Shown: positions 33,936 through 44,078, numbered from the stretch's first letter. The stretch is 64,000 nucleotides of DNA from Streptomyces cellulosae (GCF_000721105.1 NZ_JOEV01000016.1:62001-126000); one strand, 5' to 3'. A program made the numbers and translations. The notes: generated by a model from the sequence alone, not told the origin.

Positions 33936-36089
33936 GTGAGCAGCGAGAACGGGTCGACGGGCGGCGGGGCCGAGGGGGCGCCGCCCGAGCAGCTTGCGCT
34001 CATTCGGGAGAGTGTGCGGAAGGCTCAGGTGCCGCGCGCGAAGCCGCGGACGTGGCGGGGGGCGGCGCTCGCGGAGGCGTTGCCGGTCGCACGGGTGCTC
34101 GTCGACAAGGGTGTGCTGCATCTCGACCGGTACTTCGACTACGCGGTGCCCGCCGAACTCGACGCCGACGCGCAGCCCGGGGTGCGGGTGCGGGTGCGGT
34201 TCGGCGCCGGGCGGCATCGGGTGCGCGACGGACGGCGTGAAGGCGGGGGCCTGATCGGCGGGTTTCTCGTGGAGCGGCTCGCCGAGTCCGACTACTCCGG
34301 GCCGCTGGCCGCGCTGGCGCAGGTCGTGTCACCCGAGCCCGTGCTCAGCGAGGAGCTACTGCAACTGGCCCGGGCCGTCGCCGACCGGTACGCCGGGAGC
34401 CTTGCCGATGTGCTCCAGCTGGCGGTGCCCCCGCGCAACGCCCGCGCCGAGCAGCGGCCCTCGCCCGCTCCGCTGCCACCGCCCGGCGCGCCCGAAACGG
34501 GGTCCTGGGGAAGGTACGAGCACGGGGCCGCGTTCGTGGAGTCGCTGGCCGCCGGGGGCGCCCCGCGCGCGGTGTGGAACGCGTTGCCCGGGCCCGACTG
34601 GAGCGACGAACTGGCGCGGGCCGTTGTGGCGACGCTGGCCTCCGGGCGTGGCGCGCTGGTCGTGCTGCCGGACGGGCGGGCGGTCGCCCGGGTCGACGCC
34701 GCGCTGACCGCGCTGCTGGGGGAGGGGCGGCATGCGGTGCTCACCGCCGACGCCGGGCCCGAGAAGCGGTACCGCGAGTGGCTGGCCGTGCGGCGGGGGA
34801 GCGTACGGGCCGTCGTGGGGACGCGGGCCGCCATGTTCGCACCGGTGCGGAACCTCGGGCTCGTCGCGATCTGGGAGGACGGGGACGACAGCCACAGCGA
34901 GCAGCACGCGCCGCAGCCGCATGCGCGGGAGGTGCTGTTGCTGCGGGCCGCGCAGGACAAGTGCGGTTTCCTGCTGGGGAGTTGGAGCTGCACCGTGGAA
35001 GCCGCGCAACTCGTGGAGAGCGGGTGGGCCCGACCGCTCGTCGCCGGACGGGAGCAGGTGCGTGCCGCCGCGCCGCTGGTCAGGACCGTCGGCGACGGGG
35101 ACCTCGCGCGGGACGAGGCGGCCCGGGCCGCACGGCTGCCGACCCTCGCCTGGCAGGCCGTGCGCGAGGGGCTGCGGCACGGGCCGGTGCTGGTGCAGGT
35201 GCCTCGGCGGGGGTATGTGCCGCGGATGGCCTGTGCCAACTGCCGGGCGCCCGCGCGGTGCCGGCACTGTTCCGGGCCCCTGCAGGCCCAGGAGTCCGGG
35301 GCCGATGTGCGCTGTGAGTGGTGCGGGCGTGAGGACGGCGCCTGGCACTGTCCTCAGTGCGGGGGGTTTCGGCTGCGGGCCCAGATCGTGGGGGCACGGC
35401 GGACCGCCGAGGAACTGGGGAGGGCGTTTCCGGCGGTTCCGGTACGGACGTCGGGGCGTGAGCACGTGCTGGACACCGTTCCGGCGGCGCCCGCGCTCGT
35501 GGTGAGCACACCGGGGGCCGAACCCGTCGCCGAGGGCGGCTACGCGGCAGCCCTGCTGCTGGACGGCTGGGCCATGCTCGGACGACCCGATCTGCGCGCC
35601 GGTGAGGACGCGCTGCGGCGGTGGATCGGGGCGGCGGCGCTGGTACGGCCCCAGGGCGCGGGAGGCACCGTCGTGATCGTCGCCGAGCCCACGCTGCGGC
35701 CCGTGCAGGCGCTGGTGCGGTGGGACCCGGTCGGTCATGCGGTACGGGAGCTCGCCGAGCGGGCCGAGCTGGGATTCCCGCCGGTGTCGCGGATGGCGGC
35801 CGTGTCAGGGGCCGCGGAGACGGTCGCGGAGTTTCTACGGGCCGTGGAACTGCCCGGGGACGCCCAGGTGTTGGGTCCCGTTCCGGTACCCGTCACGACC
35901 GCGGGCCGTCCGCGCCGGGCGGGAGAGCCGCCTTACGGGGAGCACTGGGAGCGGGCGCTGATCCGGGTGCCTCCGGGGAGCGGGGCGGCGTTGGCGTCCG
36001 CGCTGAAGGCGGCGCAGGCGGCGCGGATGGCGCGCGGGGGTACGGAGGCGGCGGTTCGGGTGCGGATCGATCCGCCGGACATCGGTTGA
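33936..36089 (+). CDS. priA: PriA-type primosomal protein, helicase motifs lost
   Basis: 717 residues. The N-terminal DNA-binding domain contains VLHLDRYFDYAVP, the usual PriA fold that binds 3' ends at forks. The zinc-binding region has eight cysteines: CANC, CRHC, CEWC and CPQC. The Walker A lysine motif is missing (the place reads LVVLPDGRAVARVDA), and the DEEH box is replaced by WEDGDDSH. This is the actinobacterial PriA type, thought to work without helicase activity. GTG 33936 was chosen for the conserved SSEN start; earlier starts are possible. Confidence 0.9.
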   Translation: MSSENGSTGGGAEGAPPEQLALIRESVRKAQVPRAKPRTWRGAALAEALPVARVLVDKGVLHLDRYFDYAVPAELDADAQPGVRVRVRFGAGRHRVRDGRREGGGLIGGFLVERLAESDYSGPLAALAQVVSPEPVLSEELLQLARAVADRYAGSLADVLQLAVPPRNARAEQRPSPAPLPPPGAPETGSWGRYEHGAAFVESLAAGGAPRAVWNALPGPDWSDELARAVVATLASGRGALVVLPDGRAVARVDAALTALLGEGRHAVLTADAGPEKRYREWLAVRRGSVRAVVGTRAAMFAPVRNLGLVAIWEDGDDSHSEQHAPQPHAREVLLLRAAQDKCGFLLGSWSCTVEAAQLVESGWARPLVAGREQVRAAAPLVRTVGDGDLARDEAARAARLPTLAWQAVREGLRHGPVLVQVPRRGYVPRMACANCRAPARCRHCSGPLQAQESGADVRCEWCGREDGAWHCPQCGGFRLRAQIVGARRTAEELGRAFPAVPVRTSGREHVLDTVPAAPALVVSTPGAEPVAEGGYAAALLLDGWAMLGRPDLRAGEDALRRWIGAAALVRPQGAGGTVVIVAEPTLRPVQALVRWDPVGHAVRELAERAELGFPPVSRMAAVSGAAETVAEFLRAVELPGDAQVLGPVPVPVTTAGRPRRAGEPPYGEHWERALIRVPPGSGAALASALKAAQAARMARGGTEAAVRVRIDPPDIG

Positions 36090-36139
36090 GGGAGCGGGCG
36101 GGGGGTGGGCCGCGGGCTGTGGATCGGTGCTCACATGCG

Positions 36140-36171
36140 GCTGCCCTCCCGGATTGCGCCGGGAGGGCAGC
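36140..36171. terminator. Terminator between convergent priA and HTH gene
   Basis: Perfect 13-bp stem: GCTGCCCTCCCGG (36140-36152) with CCGGGAGGGCAGC (36159-36171), loop ATTGCG. It lies 50 bp after priA and 18 bp beyond the end of the minus-strand gene, so it can serve both. Confidence 0.8.
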
Positions 36172-36189
36172 GGGGGAGTGGGACGGCCG

Positions 36190-37215
<1,026 letters not shown>

Positions 37216-38148
37216 ATGAAGCTTGTCTTCGCCGGTACCCCCGAGGTCGCCGTTCCCGCTCTGGACGCTCTGCTGGACTCCGGGCGCCATGAGGTGGCCG
37301 CCGTCGTCACGCGGCCCGACGCGCCGGCCGGGCGGGGGCGGAGGCTGGTCGCCTCTCCCGTCGCCGAGCGGGCCGAGGAAGCCGGGATCGAGGTGCTGAA
37401 GCCCGCGAAGCCACGGGACCCGGAGTTCCTGGAGCGGCTCCGGGAGATCGCCCCGGACTGCTGTCCCGTCGTCGCGTACGGTGCCCTGCTGCCCAGGGTC
37501 GCCCTCGACGTCCCCGCCCACGGCTGGGTCAACCTGCACTTCTCGCTGCTGCCCGCCTGGCGTGGGGCCGCTCCCGTGCAGCACGCCATCATGGCGGGCG
37601 ACGAGATCACCGGTGCCTCCACCTTCCTGATCGAGGAGGGGCTCGACTCCGGACCCGTCTACGGGACGGTGACCGAGACCATCCGGCCCACCGACACCAG
37701 CGGTGACCTGCTGACCAGGCTCGCCTTCGCCGGTGCGGGGCTGCTGGCCGCGACCATGGACGGGATCGAGGACGGCTCGCTGAAGGCAGTACCGCAGCCG
37801 GCCGAGGGCATCACCGTCGCCCCGAAGATCACCGTCGAGGACGCCCAGGTGGAGTGGAGTGCGCCCGCCCTGCGGGTGGACCGGGTGGTGCGCGGGTGCA
37901 CCCCGGCGCCCGGCGCCTGGACCACGTTCCGCGGTGAGCGGCTCAAGCTCATCCAGGTGCGGCCCGTCCCCGAGCGGACCGACCTCGCCCCCGGCACGCC
38001 GGCCGTCGGCAAGAACGACGTCCATGTCGGCACGGGGTCGTACGCCGTCGAGCTGCTGTGGGTGCAGGCGCAGGGCAAGAAGCCGATGAAGGCCGCCGAC
38101 TGGGCGCGGGGCGTACGCATCGGCGAGGGCGAGACCCTGGGCGGCTGA
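37216..38148 (+). CDS. fmt: Methionyl-tRNA formyltransferase
   Basis: 310 residues; formylates Met-tRNA(fMet) with 10-formyl-THF for initiation. [19 protein letters not shown] is the conserved start, the substrate site reads [20 protein letters not shown], and DSG of [10 protein letters not shown] is present. The C-terminal OB-like domain binds tRNA. Reading frames extend far upstream because the region lacks stops, but ATG 37216 is the conserved start. rsmB follows after 195 bp. Confidence 0.95.
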   Translation: MKLVFAGTPEVAVPALDALLDSGRHEVAAVVTRPDAPAGRGRRLVASPVAERAEEAGIEVLKPAKPRDPEFLERLREIAPDCCPVVAYGALLPRVALDVPAHGWVNLHFSLLPAWRGAAPVQHAIMAGDEITGASTFLIEEGLDSGPVYGTVTETIRPTDTSGDLLTRLAFAGAGLLAATMDGIEDGSLKAVPQPAEGITVAPKITVEDAQVEWSAPALRVDRVVRGCTPAPGAWTTFRGERLKLIQVRPVPERTDLAPGTPAVGKNDVHVGTGSYAVELLWVQAQGKKPMKAADWARGVRIGEGETLGG

Positions 38149-38178
38149 GGGGCGGGGAGCCCTCCGGCAGTCGAGGCA

Positions 38179-38237
38179 CGGGCAGACTCTCGGCGTACGA
38201 GAGTCGTCCGGGCAGACTCTCGGCGTAGGACAGTCGT
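38179..38237. repeat. Two 29-bp direct repeats forming hairpins, between fmt and rsmB
   Basis: Copies at 38179-38207 and 38209-38237 differ at two positions. The first contains a perfect hairpin, GACTCTCG (38185-38192) with CGAGAGTC (38198-38205), loop GCGTA. Both substitutions in copy two fall in the right arm and weaken the stem. The hairpin may terminate fmt transcription. Confidence 0.75.
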
Positions 38238-38343
38238 GTACACCTCCTCGCAGGACGGCAGCGCGCACCCTCGGCGAGTGAGTCGTTGGTCGGCGGACTT
38301 ACGCTTGGTGCGTATCCCTTCCTGAAATCCGGAGCACCTTTTC

Positions 38344-39771
38344 GTGAGCGACCAGCCCCGTCGGCCCCGTAAACCCGGCAAGCCCTACCGTCGGCCCCAG
38401 AAGGACCCCGTCCGCATCCTCGCCTTCGAGGCGCTGCGGGCCGTGGACGAACGGGACGCGTACGCGAACCTCGTTCTGCCGCCGCTGCTGCGCAAGGCGC
38501 GGGAGAAGGAGGGACCCGACACGTTCGGCGCACGGGACGCGGCCCTGGCGACCGAGCTGGTGTACGGGACGCTGCGGTGGCAGGGGACGTACGACGCCGT
38601 CATCGCCGCCTGTGTGGACCGGCCGCTGCGAGAGGTCGACCCGCCGGTGCTCGACGTGCTCAGCCTCGGTGTGCACCAGCTGCTCGGGACGCGGATCCCG
38701 ACGCACGCCGCCGTCTCCGCCTCCGTCGAGCTGGCCCGGGTCGTGCTCGGCGACGGGCGGGCCAAGTTCGTCAACGCCGTGCTGCGGAAGGTCGCGCAGG
38801 ACGATCTGGAGGGGTGGATCGAGAAGGTCGCCCCGCCCTACGACGACGATCCCGAGGAGCACCTCGCCGTCGTCCACTCGCACCCCCGCTGGGTCGTCTC
38901 CGCGCTGTGGGACTCCCTCGGGGGCGGGCGGGCCGGGATCGAGGAGCTGCTGGAGGCCGACAACGAGCGGCCCGAGGTGACCCTGGTGGCCCGGCCGGGG
39001 CGGTCCACGGCCGAGGAACTGCTCCGGGAGGAAGCAGCCGTACCGGGGCGCTGGTCGCCGTATGCCGTGCGGTTGAGCGAGGGCGGTGAGCCCGGTGCCG
39101 TGGAGGCCGTGCGGGAGGGGCGGGCCGGCGTCCAGGACGAGGGAAGCCAGCTCGTGGCGCTGGCGCTCGCCAACGCGCCGCTCGACGGACCGGACGGGAA
39201 GTGGCTCGACGGGTGTGCCGGACCGGGCGGCAAGGCCGCACTGCTGGGCGCCCTCGCCGCCGAGCGCGGAGCCTTCCTGCTCGCCTCCGAGAAGCTGCCC
39301 CACCGGGCCGGGCTGGTCGCCAAGGCCCTGGCCGGGAACCCGGCGCCGTACCAGGTCATCGCCGCCGACGGGACGCGGCCGCCGTGGCGGGCCGGCTCCT
39401 TCGACCGGGTGCTGATGGACGTGCCCTGCACCGGGCTCGGCGCCCTGCGGCGGCGGCCCGAGGCGCGGTGGCGCAGGCGGCCCGAGGACCTGGACGGGTT
39501 CGCGCCGCTGCAGCGCGGACTGCTGCGCACGGCCCTCGACTCCGTGCGGGTCGGCGGGGTCGTCGGCTACGCCACCTGCTCCCCGCACCTGGCCGAGACC
39601 CGGGCCGTCGTCGACGACGTGCTCAAGCAGCGGCCCGAGGCCGAACTTCTCGACGCGCGGCCCCTGTTGCCCGGCGTACCGGATCTGGGCGACGGTCCCG
39701 ACGTACAGCTGTGGCCGCATCGGCACGGGACGGACGCCATGTATCTGGCGCTCATTCGCAGAACTGGCTGA
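38344..39771 (+). CDS. rsmB: 16S rRNA m5C967 methyltransferase (RsmB/Sun)
   Basis: 475 residues. An N-terminal NusB-like RNA-binding domain (about 20-160, with VRILAFEALRAVDERDAYANL) precedes a Rossmann-fold SAM methyltransferase. The SAM-binding GCAGPGGKA, the MDVPCTGLGALRRRPEARWR catalytic motif and a second cysteine in GYATCSPH match m5C RNA methyltransferases. The fmt-rsmB-rpe order is conserved in actinobacteria; here a decayed segment separates rsmB from rpe. GTG 38344 is the start. Confidence 0.95.
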   Translation: MSDQPRRPRKPGKPYRRPQKDPVRILAFEALRAVDERDAYANLVLPPLLRKAREKEGPDTFGARDAALATELVYGTLRWQGTYDAVIAACVDRPLREVDPPVLDVLSLGVHQLLGTRIPTHAAVSASVELARVVLGDGRAKFVNAVLRKVAQDDLEGWIEKVAPPYDDDPEEHLAVVHSHPRWVVSALWDSLGGGRAGIEELLEADNERPEVTLVARPGRSTAEELLREEAAVPGRWSPYAVRLSEGGEPGAVEAVREGRAGVQDEGSQLVALALANAPLDGPDGKWLDGCAGPGGKAALLGALAAERGAFLLASEKLPHRAGLVAKALAGNPAPYQVIAADGTRPPWRAGSFDRVLMDVPCTGLGALRRRPEARWRRRPEDLDGFAPLQRGLLRTALDSVRVGGVVGYATCSPHLAETRAVVDDVLKQRPEAELLDARPLLPGVPDLGDGPDVQLWPHRHGTDAMYLALIRRTG

Positions 39772-39805
39772 CCCGCTCCGCCCAGGCAGGTTCTCAGGCG
39801 TTCCT

Positions 39806-40030
39806 CGCGGCATCGCCCTGCCCCTCGCGCTCTGCTCGACCAGCCCCGGACGCAGACGGGAGATCCTCCAGGGCGCGTTCTCCCGGGTCGCCGTCGGACT
39901 GGACCAGCCCGGCAAGCGCAAGGACCAGGTCCGGCTCGACCTACGAGCTGACCTGGACCGGGCCGAGACGGAACTCCGCAACCGGATCTGCCTCGTCGGC
40001 AGAGCCCCAGCCCCCGGCACCCCCGCCTGA
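39806..40030 (+). pseudogene. Unidentified C-terminal gene remnant
   Basis: The frame ending in TGA at 40028-40030 encodes about 74 residues with natural-looking composition: GIALPLALCSTSPGRRREIL, then GAFSRVAVGLDQPGKRKD, then DLDRAETELRNRICLVGR. Third-position GC is high through the stretch and falls away outside it. There is no start codon or ribosome-binding site in a sensible place, since it runs out of the end of rsmB in a shifted frame. I read it as the tail of a lost gene; the family was not recognised. Confidence 0.35.
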
Positions 40031-40120
40031 AACCCGCCCCGTCCGAATCCCGGGTCGACACACCGTGCCTGACCTCCCTCAGACTGCTGAGATCTTCGTC
40101 CGGTACCCCAAGCAGCGCTG

Positions 40121-40795
40121 TCAGGCTGCCGCGGCGACGCCGATGCCGATGGCGATGAACAGCCAGCCGGTCGTCAGCTCCCAGCGGTGGCGGACCTTCG
40201 GGCGGGCGAGGAACGCCCGTAGTCGCGCGGCGAGGGTGACAAGGGTGAACCAGTAGGCGACACCGATGACGATGTCCAGGGTGCCGAGGAGGAAGATCTG
40301 CCGCGATGTCGAGCCGCCGCCGTTGACGAACTGCGGCAGGATGCTGAGGAAGAACAGCGCCGCCTTGGGATTCAGCACGTTGGTGAGGAATCCCTGGGTG
40401 AAGCCGGACCGCCACCGACCGTGGGCCGGGCCGTCCTCCGCCGGAGTTCGCGGGTCGGCGCCGTCCTCCAGGCCGCCGCGTGCTTCTCGCCCGGCGGCCC
40501 GCTCACGGGCCGCCCGTCGCGCGGCCAGCACGGCCCGGACTCCCAGGTGGACGAGATAGGCCGCGCCCAGCAGCTTGATGGTGTCGTAGACCGCCGGTGA
40601 GCGGGCGGCGATCAGCGACAGTCCGACCGCGGCGGCGAGCATGTGCACGCACAGTCCGGTCTGGGCGCCCAGCGCCGCGGCCCGCCCTTTGGCGGGATGC
40701 TCGGTGGCCGATCTCACCACCACGAGGAAGTCCGGACCGGGGACCACATACGCCACCAGTACTACGCCGAGGAAGCCGACGAGGTCGACCGACAT
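40121..40795 (-). CDS. LysE/RhtB family amino-acid exporter
   Basis: 224 residues of the LysE/RhtB superfamily, inner-membrane exporters of amino acids or derivatives. The family signature GPDFLVVVRSATEHPAKGRAAA lies near residue 19-40. Six hydrophobic segments are visible, with a hydrophilic, charged cytoplasmic loop of about 35 residues in the middle, and FLTNVLNPKAALFFLSILPQ. The frame extends upstream into an EctB fragment; ATG 40795 gives the proper N-terminus (MSVDLVGFLGVVLVAY). It is the only intact gene in the decayed stretch between rsmB and rpe. Substrate unknown. Confidence 0.85.
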   Translation of the reverse strand: MSVDLVGFLGVVLVAYVVPGPDFLVVVRSATEHPAKGRAAALGAQTGLCVHMLAAAVGLSLIAARSPAVYDTIKLLGAAYLVHLGVRAVLAARRAARERAAGREARGGLEDGADPRTPAEDGPAHGRWRSGFTQGFLTNVLNPKAALFFLSILPQFVNGGGSTSRQIFLLGTLDIVIGVAYWFTLVTLAARLRAFLARPKVRHRWELTTGWLFIAIGIGVAAAA

Positions 40796-40939
40796 CCGTT
40801 CTCCCGTTCGTTGGCCCCACGGCCGGTTCTTCGCCGGCCCGGTGGCCGGTTCGCTGCGCGAGGGTCGTTCATCCAAGAGGTGGGGTGCCCGGGTCCGGTC
40901 AGGCCGCGAGAGTCCGCCTGCCGACTGTCGAGGCGACGG

Positions 40940-41050
40940 ACTCGTCATGTCGAGTCCGTGCGTGACGCCGTCGCCCGAAAGGTATTCCAGCAGTGCGGCC
41001 TTCAGCTCGGGCGGCTTGTGCCCGTAGTTGAGGGCGCCGGCGCCGGCGAA
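40940..41050 (-). pseudogene. Fragment of an EctB-type diaminobutyrate aminotransferase
   Basis: The minus-strand frame encodes FAGAGALNYGHKPPELKAAL followed by LEYLSGDGVTHGLDM. This is the N-terminal block of diaminobutyrate--2-oxoglutarate aminotransferases of the EctB family (FFAGAGxLNYGHN... and DGVTHGLDM). Only about 37 of roughly 420 residues remain; the lysine-containing PLP domain is gone. The fragment abuts a dehalogenase fragment on one side and runs in frame toward the LysE gene on the other. No other ectoine gene is present. Confidence 0.65.
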
Positions 41051-41237
41051 CGCTCCGGGTGCCATACGCGGAGCGCAGGCCGTGGCGCTGCGCTCCGCAC
41101 CGATCCCAGGCGTGGGTGGCGACCATGATCAGCCGCTCCGGCGGTCGCCCCGACGCGGCGACCGCCAGCCGGTAGACGGCCGGGTCCGGCTTGTAGGTGC
41201 CGGCCTCCTCGGCGGACAGAGCCGTATGCCGGCGCAA
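41051..41237 (-). pseudogene. Fragment of a type II haloacid dehalogenase (HAD superfamily)
   Basis: The minus-strand frame contains LSAEEAGTYKPDPAVYRLAV and PPERLIMVATHAWDRCGAQR, then HGLRSAYGTR. These match the C-terminal half of type II haloacid dehalogenases (SAEExGxYKPxPxVY and VAxHxWDxxGAxxxGLRxAF). The N-terminal DxFGTL nucleophile domain is absent, and the end is joined directly to the EctB fragment in another frame. It is broken and not expected to be active. Confidence 0.6.
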
Positions 41238-41752
41238 ATACCGTCAGGCGGGATCGGCGCCGACGGCGTCCACGACAAGCCGGGCGGCCTCCCGGTCGAT
41301 GGACGACTCCGCGATTCTCCCGGCCGAACGGCGGCGTGGGAACGGGTCCTCTCTGAAGGGGACGCGTCATGCAGGTTCGAGTCGTACCCCCCTTGCAGTG
41401 CTGGTCGTGCCCGATGGAGGCGAAGCAGGGAGAAGCTCTCGTCCTGAGCACTGGATCATCTGCGACTGCGACGAGTGACCGTTGGGAATGGACCGCTTCT
41501 GGTGGGGCGAACAGGTCGACCAGTGCGGCAGCCACCCTGCTCGTCCCCCTTTGCCACAGCGAGCGCGTCCCGTCGGCGGAGCAGCCCGCACAGGACACGC
41601 ACGCGGCCGCGTCACTGGAGCAGGGCCGTGACAGCGGAGCAGGGCCGTGACAGCGGGAGCGCGATGGGTCAAGCTCGCGACGAAATGAGCCTGAGCGCAC
41701 CTAACCGCATATGAGACAGCCAAGGAAGCGCAGGTCAGGTAGTCGGCATTGG
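41238..41752. other. Decayed intergenic stretch
   Basis: About 515 bp without a recognisable gene on either strand. Frames are open in places, but codon composition is poor and nothing resembles a known protein. A 19-bp unit, GGAGCAGGGCCGTGACAGC, is repeated in tandem at 41617-41635 and 41636-41654. GC is lower than in the flanks. It lies between two gene fragments, so it is probably junk left by deletions. Confidence 0.6.
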
Positions 41753-42070
41753 TCATGAGAAACGAGAACCTACAGCCCGGGGCACCGCGGGGCCCCGCCG
41801 TCCTCCGGGCCGGCCGGTGCCGCCACCAACCTTCGGGCCCATGTCCAGGAACAGCGACGTGACCAGCGCCGACCGCACGATGAGGGTGCCCGGGAGGACG
41901 CCGGGGGCGGCGGAGGTGCCGGCCAGAACCAGGCCGGCGGAAGTGATGACCGCGCCCGTCGCCGCCAGCCCCGCCACCACGCCGGCGCGGGCACAGACGG
42001 CGATCGCGGGGATCTGCTCCGGCCCGAGTCCTCGGAGAGCTGCTGGGCTTGCGTGATCCCCGCCGGCCAT
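41753..42070 (-). pseudogene. Remnant of an MMPL family transporter
   Basis: The frame encodes 105 residues that contain the last membrane segments of MMPL transporters: GLAATGAVITSAGLVLAG, then LIVRSALVTSLFLDMGPKV. In intact MMPL proteins about 20 residues (a further helix ending in GVLLD) separate GVLPLTF from TLIVRS; here the text jumps from GVLPG to TLIVRS, which shows an internal deletion. The N-terminal ~650 residues are missing. It is almost certainly non-functional. Confidence 0.6.
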
Positions 42071-42229
42071 GCCGGTTCTCCCGGGTCTCGGTCATGGCCA
42101 CCCCTGCAGCCCCGCGCCGACCCGAACAACCGCCCGGCATGACACGCCTGGACCCCGCACAACATCCGATCAACTGCTCAGGTCTGGACCGGCGCGAACA
42201 TTCGTGCCCGGGCATGGGAGGCTTGGGTC

Positions 42230-42916
42230 ATGGCCGTGCAGATCAATCCCAGCATTCTGTCCGCCGACTTCGCCCGCCTCGCGGACGAGGCGAGGGCGGT
42301 GGAAGGAGCCGACTGGCTCCACGTAGACGTCATGGACAACCATTTCGTCCCGAACCTCACGCTCGGTGTACCGGTCGTGGAGTCGCTGGCCCGTGCGACG
42401 GACACTCCGCTGGACTGCCATCTGATGATCGAGGCCCCCGATCGCTGGGCGCCCCAGTACGTGGAGGCGGGGGCCTCGTCCGTCACCTTCCACGTCGAGG
42501 CGGCCGCCGCCCCGGTCCGGCTCGCCCGCGAGATCCGCGCCAAGGGCGCCCGCTCCTCGATGGCACTGAAGCCGGCGACGCCGATCGAGCCGTACGAGGA
42601 TCTGCTCCCCGAGCTCGACATGCTGCTGATCATGACGGTGGAGCCGGGATTCGGGGGACAGTCGTTTCTCGACATCATGCTCCCGAAGATCCGCCGCACC
42701 CGCGAACTGATCAGCAAGCACGGTCTCGAGCTGTGGCTCCAGGTGGACGGCGGAGTTTCGGCCTCGACGATCGAGCGGTGCGCGGACGCCGGCGCGGACG
42801 TGTTCGTTGCGGGATCGGCGGTCTATGGGGCGTCCGACCCGGCAGAGGCGGTACGTGCATTGCGCACCCAAGCCGAGGGGGCGAGTGCCAAGGCGAGCTG
42901 GGCGTGCGACCACTGA
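42230..42916 (+). CDS. rpe: Ribulose-phosphate 3-epimerase
   Basis: 228 residues, a TIM-barrel metalloenzyme of the pentose phosphate pathway interconverting ribulose-5-P and xylulose-5-P. The start [11 protein letters not shown], the catalytic [35 protein letters not shown] and VDGGV motifs are all present. ATG 42230 has GGGAGGC upstream. A SorC-family regulator follows about 100 bp later in the same direction. Confidence 0.96.
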   Translation: MAVQINPSILSADFARLADEARAVEGADWLHVDVMDNHFVPNLTLGVPVVESLARATDTPLDCHLMIEAPDRWAPQYVEAGASSVTFHVEAAAAPVRLAREIRAKGARSSMALKPATPIEPYEDLLPELDMLLIMTVEPGFGGQSFLDIMLPKIRRTRELISKHGLELWLQVDGGVSASTIERCADAGADVFVAGSAVYGASDPAEAVRALRTQAEGASAKASWACDH

Positions 42917-43018
42917 ACCAAGGGAAGTTGAACGGCTCCCATCAGGGCTGATCAAGAGCGCCGGATCTGCAAGGATGAACGGCGAATCCAGAATGTGAAC
43001 AGCAGTGAGGAGATCGCC

Positions 43019-44038
43019 GTGTCGGGTATGTCGGCGGGCCGGTCAGCCATGCGGATGGGACCCGCTGAGCTGGTGCAGGCGGCGGCCATGGCCCGCCGCT
43101 TCTACCTCGAGGGCAAGTCCAAGATCCAGATCGCTGAGGAGTTCGGCGTCAGCCGCTTCAAGGTGGCCCGGGTCCTGGAGACCGCTCTCGAACGGGATCT
43201 CGTGCGGATCGAGATCCGGGTGCCGGCCGAACTGGACGCGGAGCGCTCCGACGCGCTGCGCGCCCGCTACGGCCTCAGGCACGCCGTCGTGGTCGAGTCC
43301 CCGGCCGACGCCGAGGAGACGCCCGACCCGGAGAACCTGGGGGAAGTGGCCGCCGACCTGCTCGGCGAACTCCTGAACGAAGGTGATGTGCTCGGCCTGG
43401 CCTGGGGCAGGTCCACCATCCACATGGCCGCGGCGCTGGACCGGCTGCCGCCCTGCACCGTGGTGCAGCTGACGGGCGTGTACGACGCCGGGACCGCCGA
43501 ACGCGGCTCCGTCGAGGCCGTGCGCCGTGCCGCCCAGGTGTCCGGCGGCGACGCCCACCCCATCTACGCGCCGATGCTGCTGCCGGACGCGGCCACCGCG
43601 CAGGCGCTGCGCCACCAGACCGGGATCGCCCGCGCCTTCGAGTACTTCGACAAGGTCACGGTCGCCTGTGTCTCCATCGGCTCGTGGGAGCCGGGCATCT
43701 CCACGGTGCACGACATGCTCAGCGACGAGGAGCGCTCGCACTACGCCTCGCTCGGCGTCGCCGCCGAGATGTCCGCGCACCTTTTCGACGCAGAGGGCCG
43801 CCGGGTGGGGCGGGACCTGGGCGAGCGGTGCATCACCGTCAAGGCCGACCAGCTCCGCCGTATCCCCGAGGTCGTCGCGATCGCGGGCGGGCAGCGGAAG
43901 GCGGCGGCGATCGACGCGGTGCTGCGGTCGGGGCTCGTGACGAGCCTGGTGACGGACACGTCGGCGGCGGACTATCTGATGACGGCGGGGTCGACGCCGA
44001 AGCCGGCGCTCAACCGGGCCGATCCGGACGGGATCTGA
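43019..44038 (+). CDS. SorC/DeoR-type sugar-binding transcriptional regulator
   Basis: 339 residues. The N-terminal helix-turn-helix (GKSKIQIAEEFGVSRFKVARVLE, about residues 32-54) is followed by the SorC effector domain of the ISOCOT sugar-phosphate-isomerase fold (LGLAWGRSTIHMAAAL). These regulators usually sense phosphorylated sugars, which fits the adjacent rpe. GTG 43019 was chosen because GAGGAG (43007-43012) lies six bases upstream; GTG 42995 is an alternative. A strong terminator begins 10 bp after the stop. Confidence 0.85.
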   Translation: MSGMSAGRSAMRMGPAELVQAAAMARRFYLEGKSKIQIAEEFGVSRFKVARVLETALERDLVRIEIRVPAELDAERSDALRARYGLRHAVVVESPADAEETPDPENLGEVAADLLGELLNEGDVLGLAWGRSTIHMAAALDRLPPCTVVQLTGVYDAGTAERGSVEAVRRAAQVSGGDAHPIYAPMLLPDAATAQALRHQTGIARAFEYFDKVTVACVSIGSWEPGISTVHDMLSDEERSHYASLGVAAEMSAHLFDAEGRRVGRDLGERCITVKADQLRRIPEVVAIAGGQRKAAAIDAVLRSGLVTSLVTDTSAADYLMTAGSTPKPALNRADPDGI

Positions 44039-44048
44039 CGGACGGTCG

Positions 44049-44078
44049 GACGGGGGGCGGCCATGGCCGCCCCCCGTC
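44049..44078 (+). terminator. Terminator after the SorC regulator
   Basis: Nearly perfect palindrome; 44049-44062 pairs with 44065-44078 (14 bp) around a two-base centre. It starts 10 bp past the stop codon. Confidence 0.75.

Noticed and set aside
40796..41065. N-terminal extension of the LysE exporter by 90 residues
   Set aside because: The extension is the EctB fragment and non-conserved sequence; LysE proteins start directly with the first helix, as at 40795.
41340..41410. tRNA-like GCAGGTTCGAGTC sequence near 41370
   Set aside because: The T-loop resemblance is there, but the flanking five bases do not form a T-stem and no acceptor, D or anticodon arms can be built.
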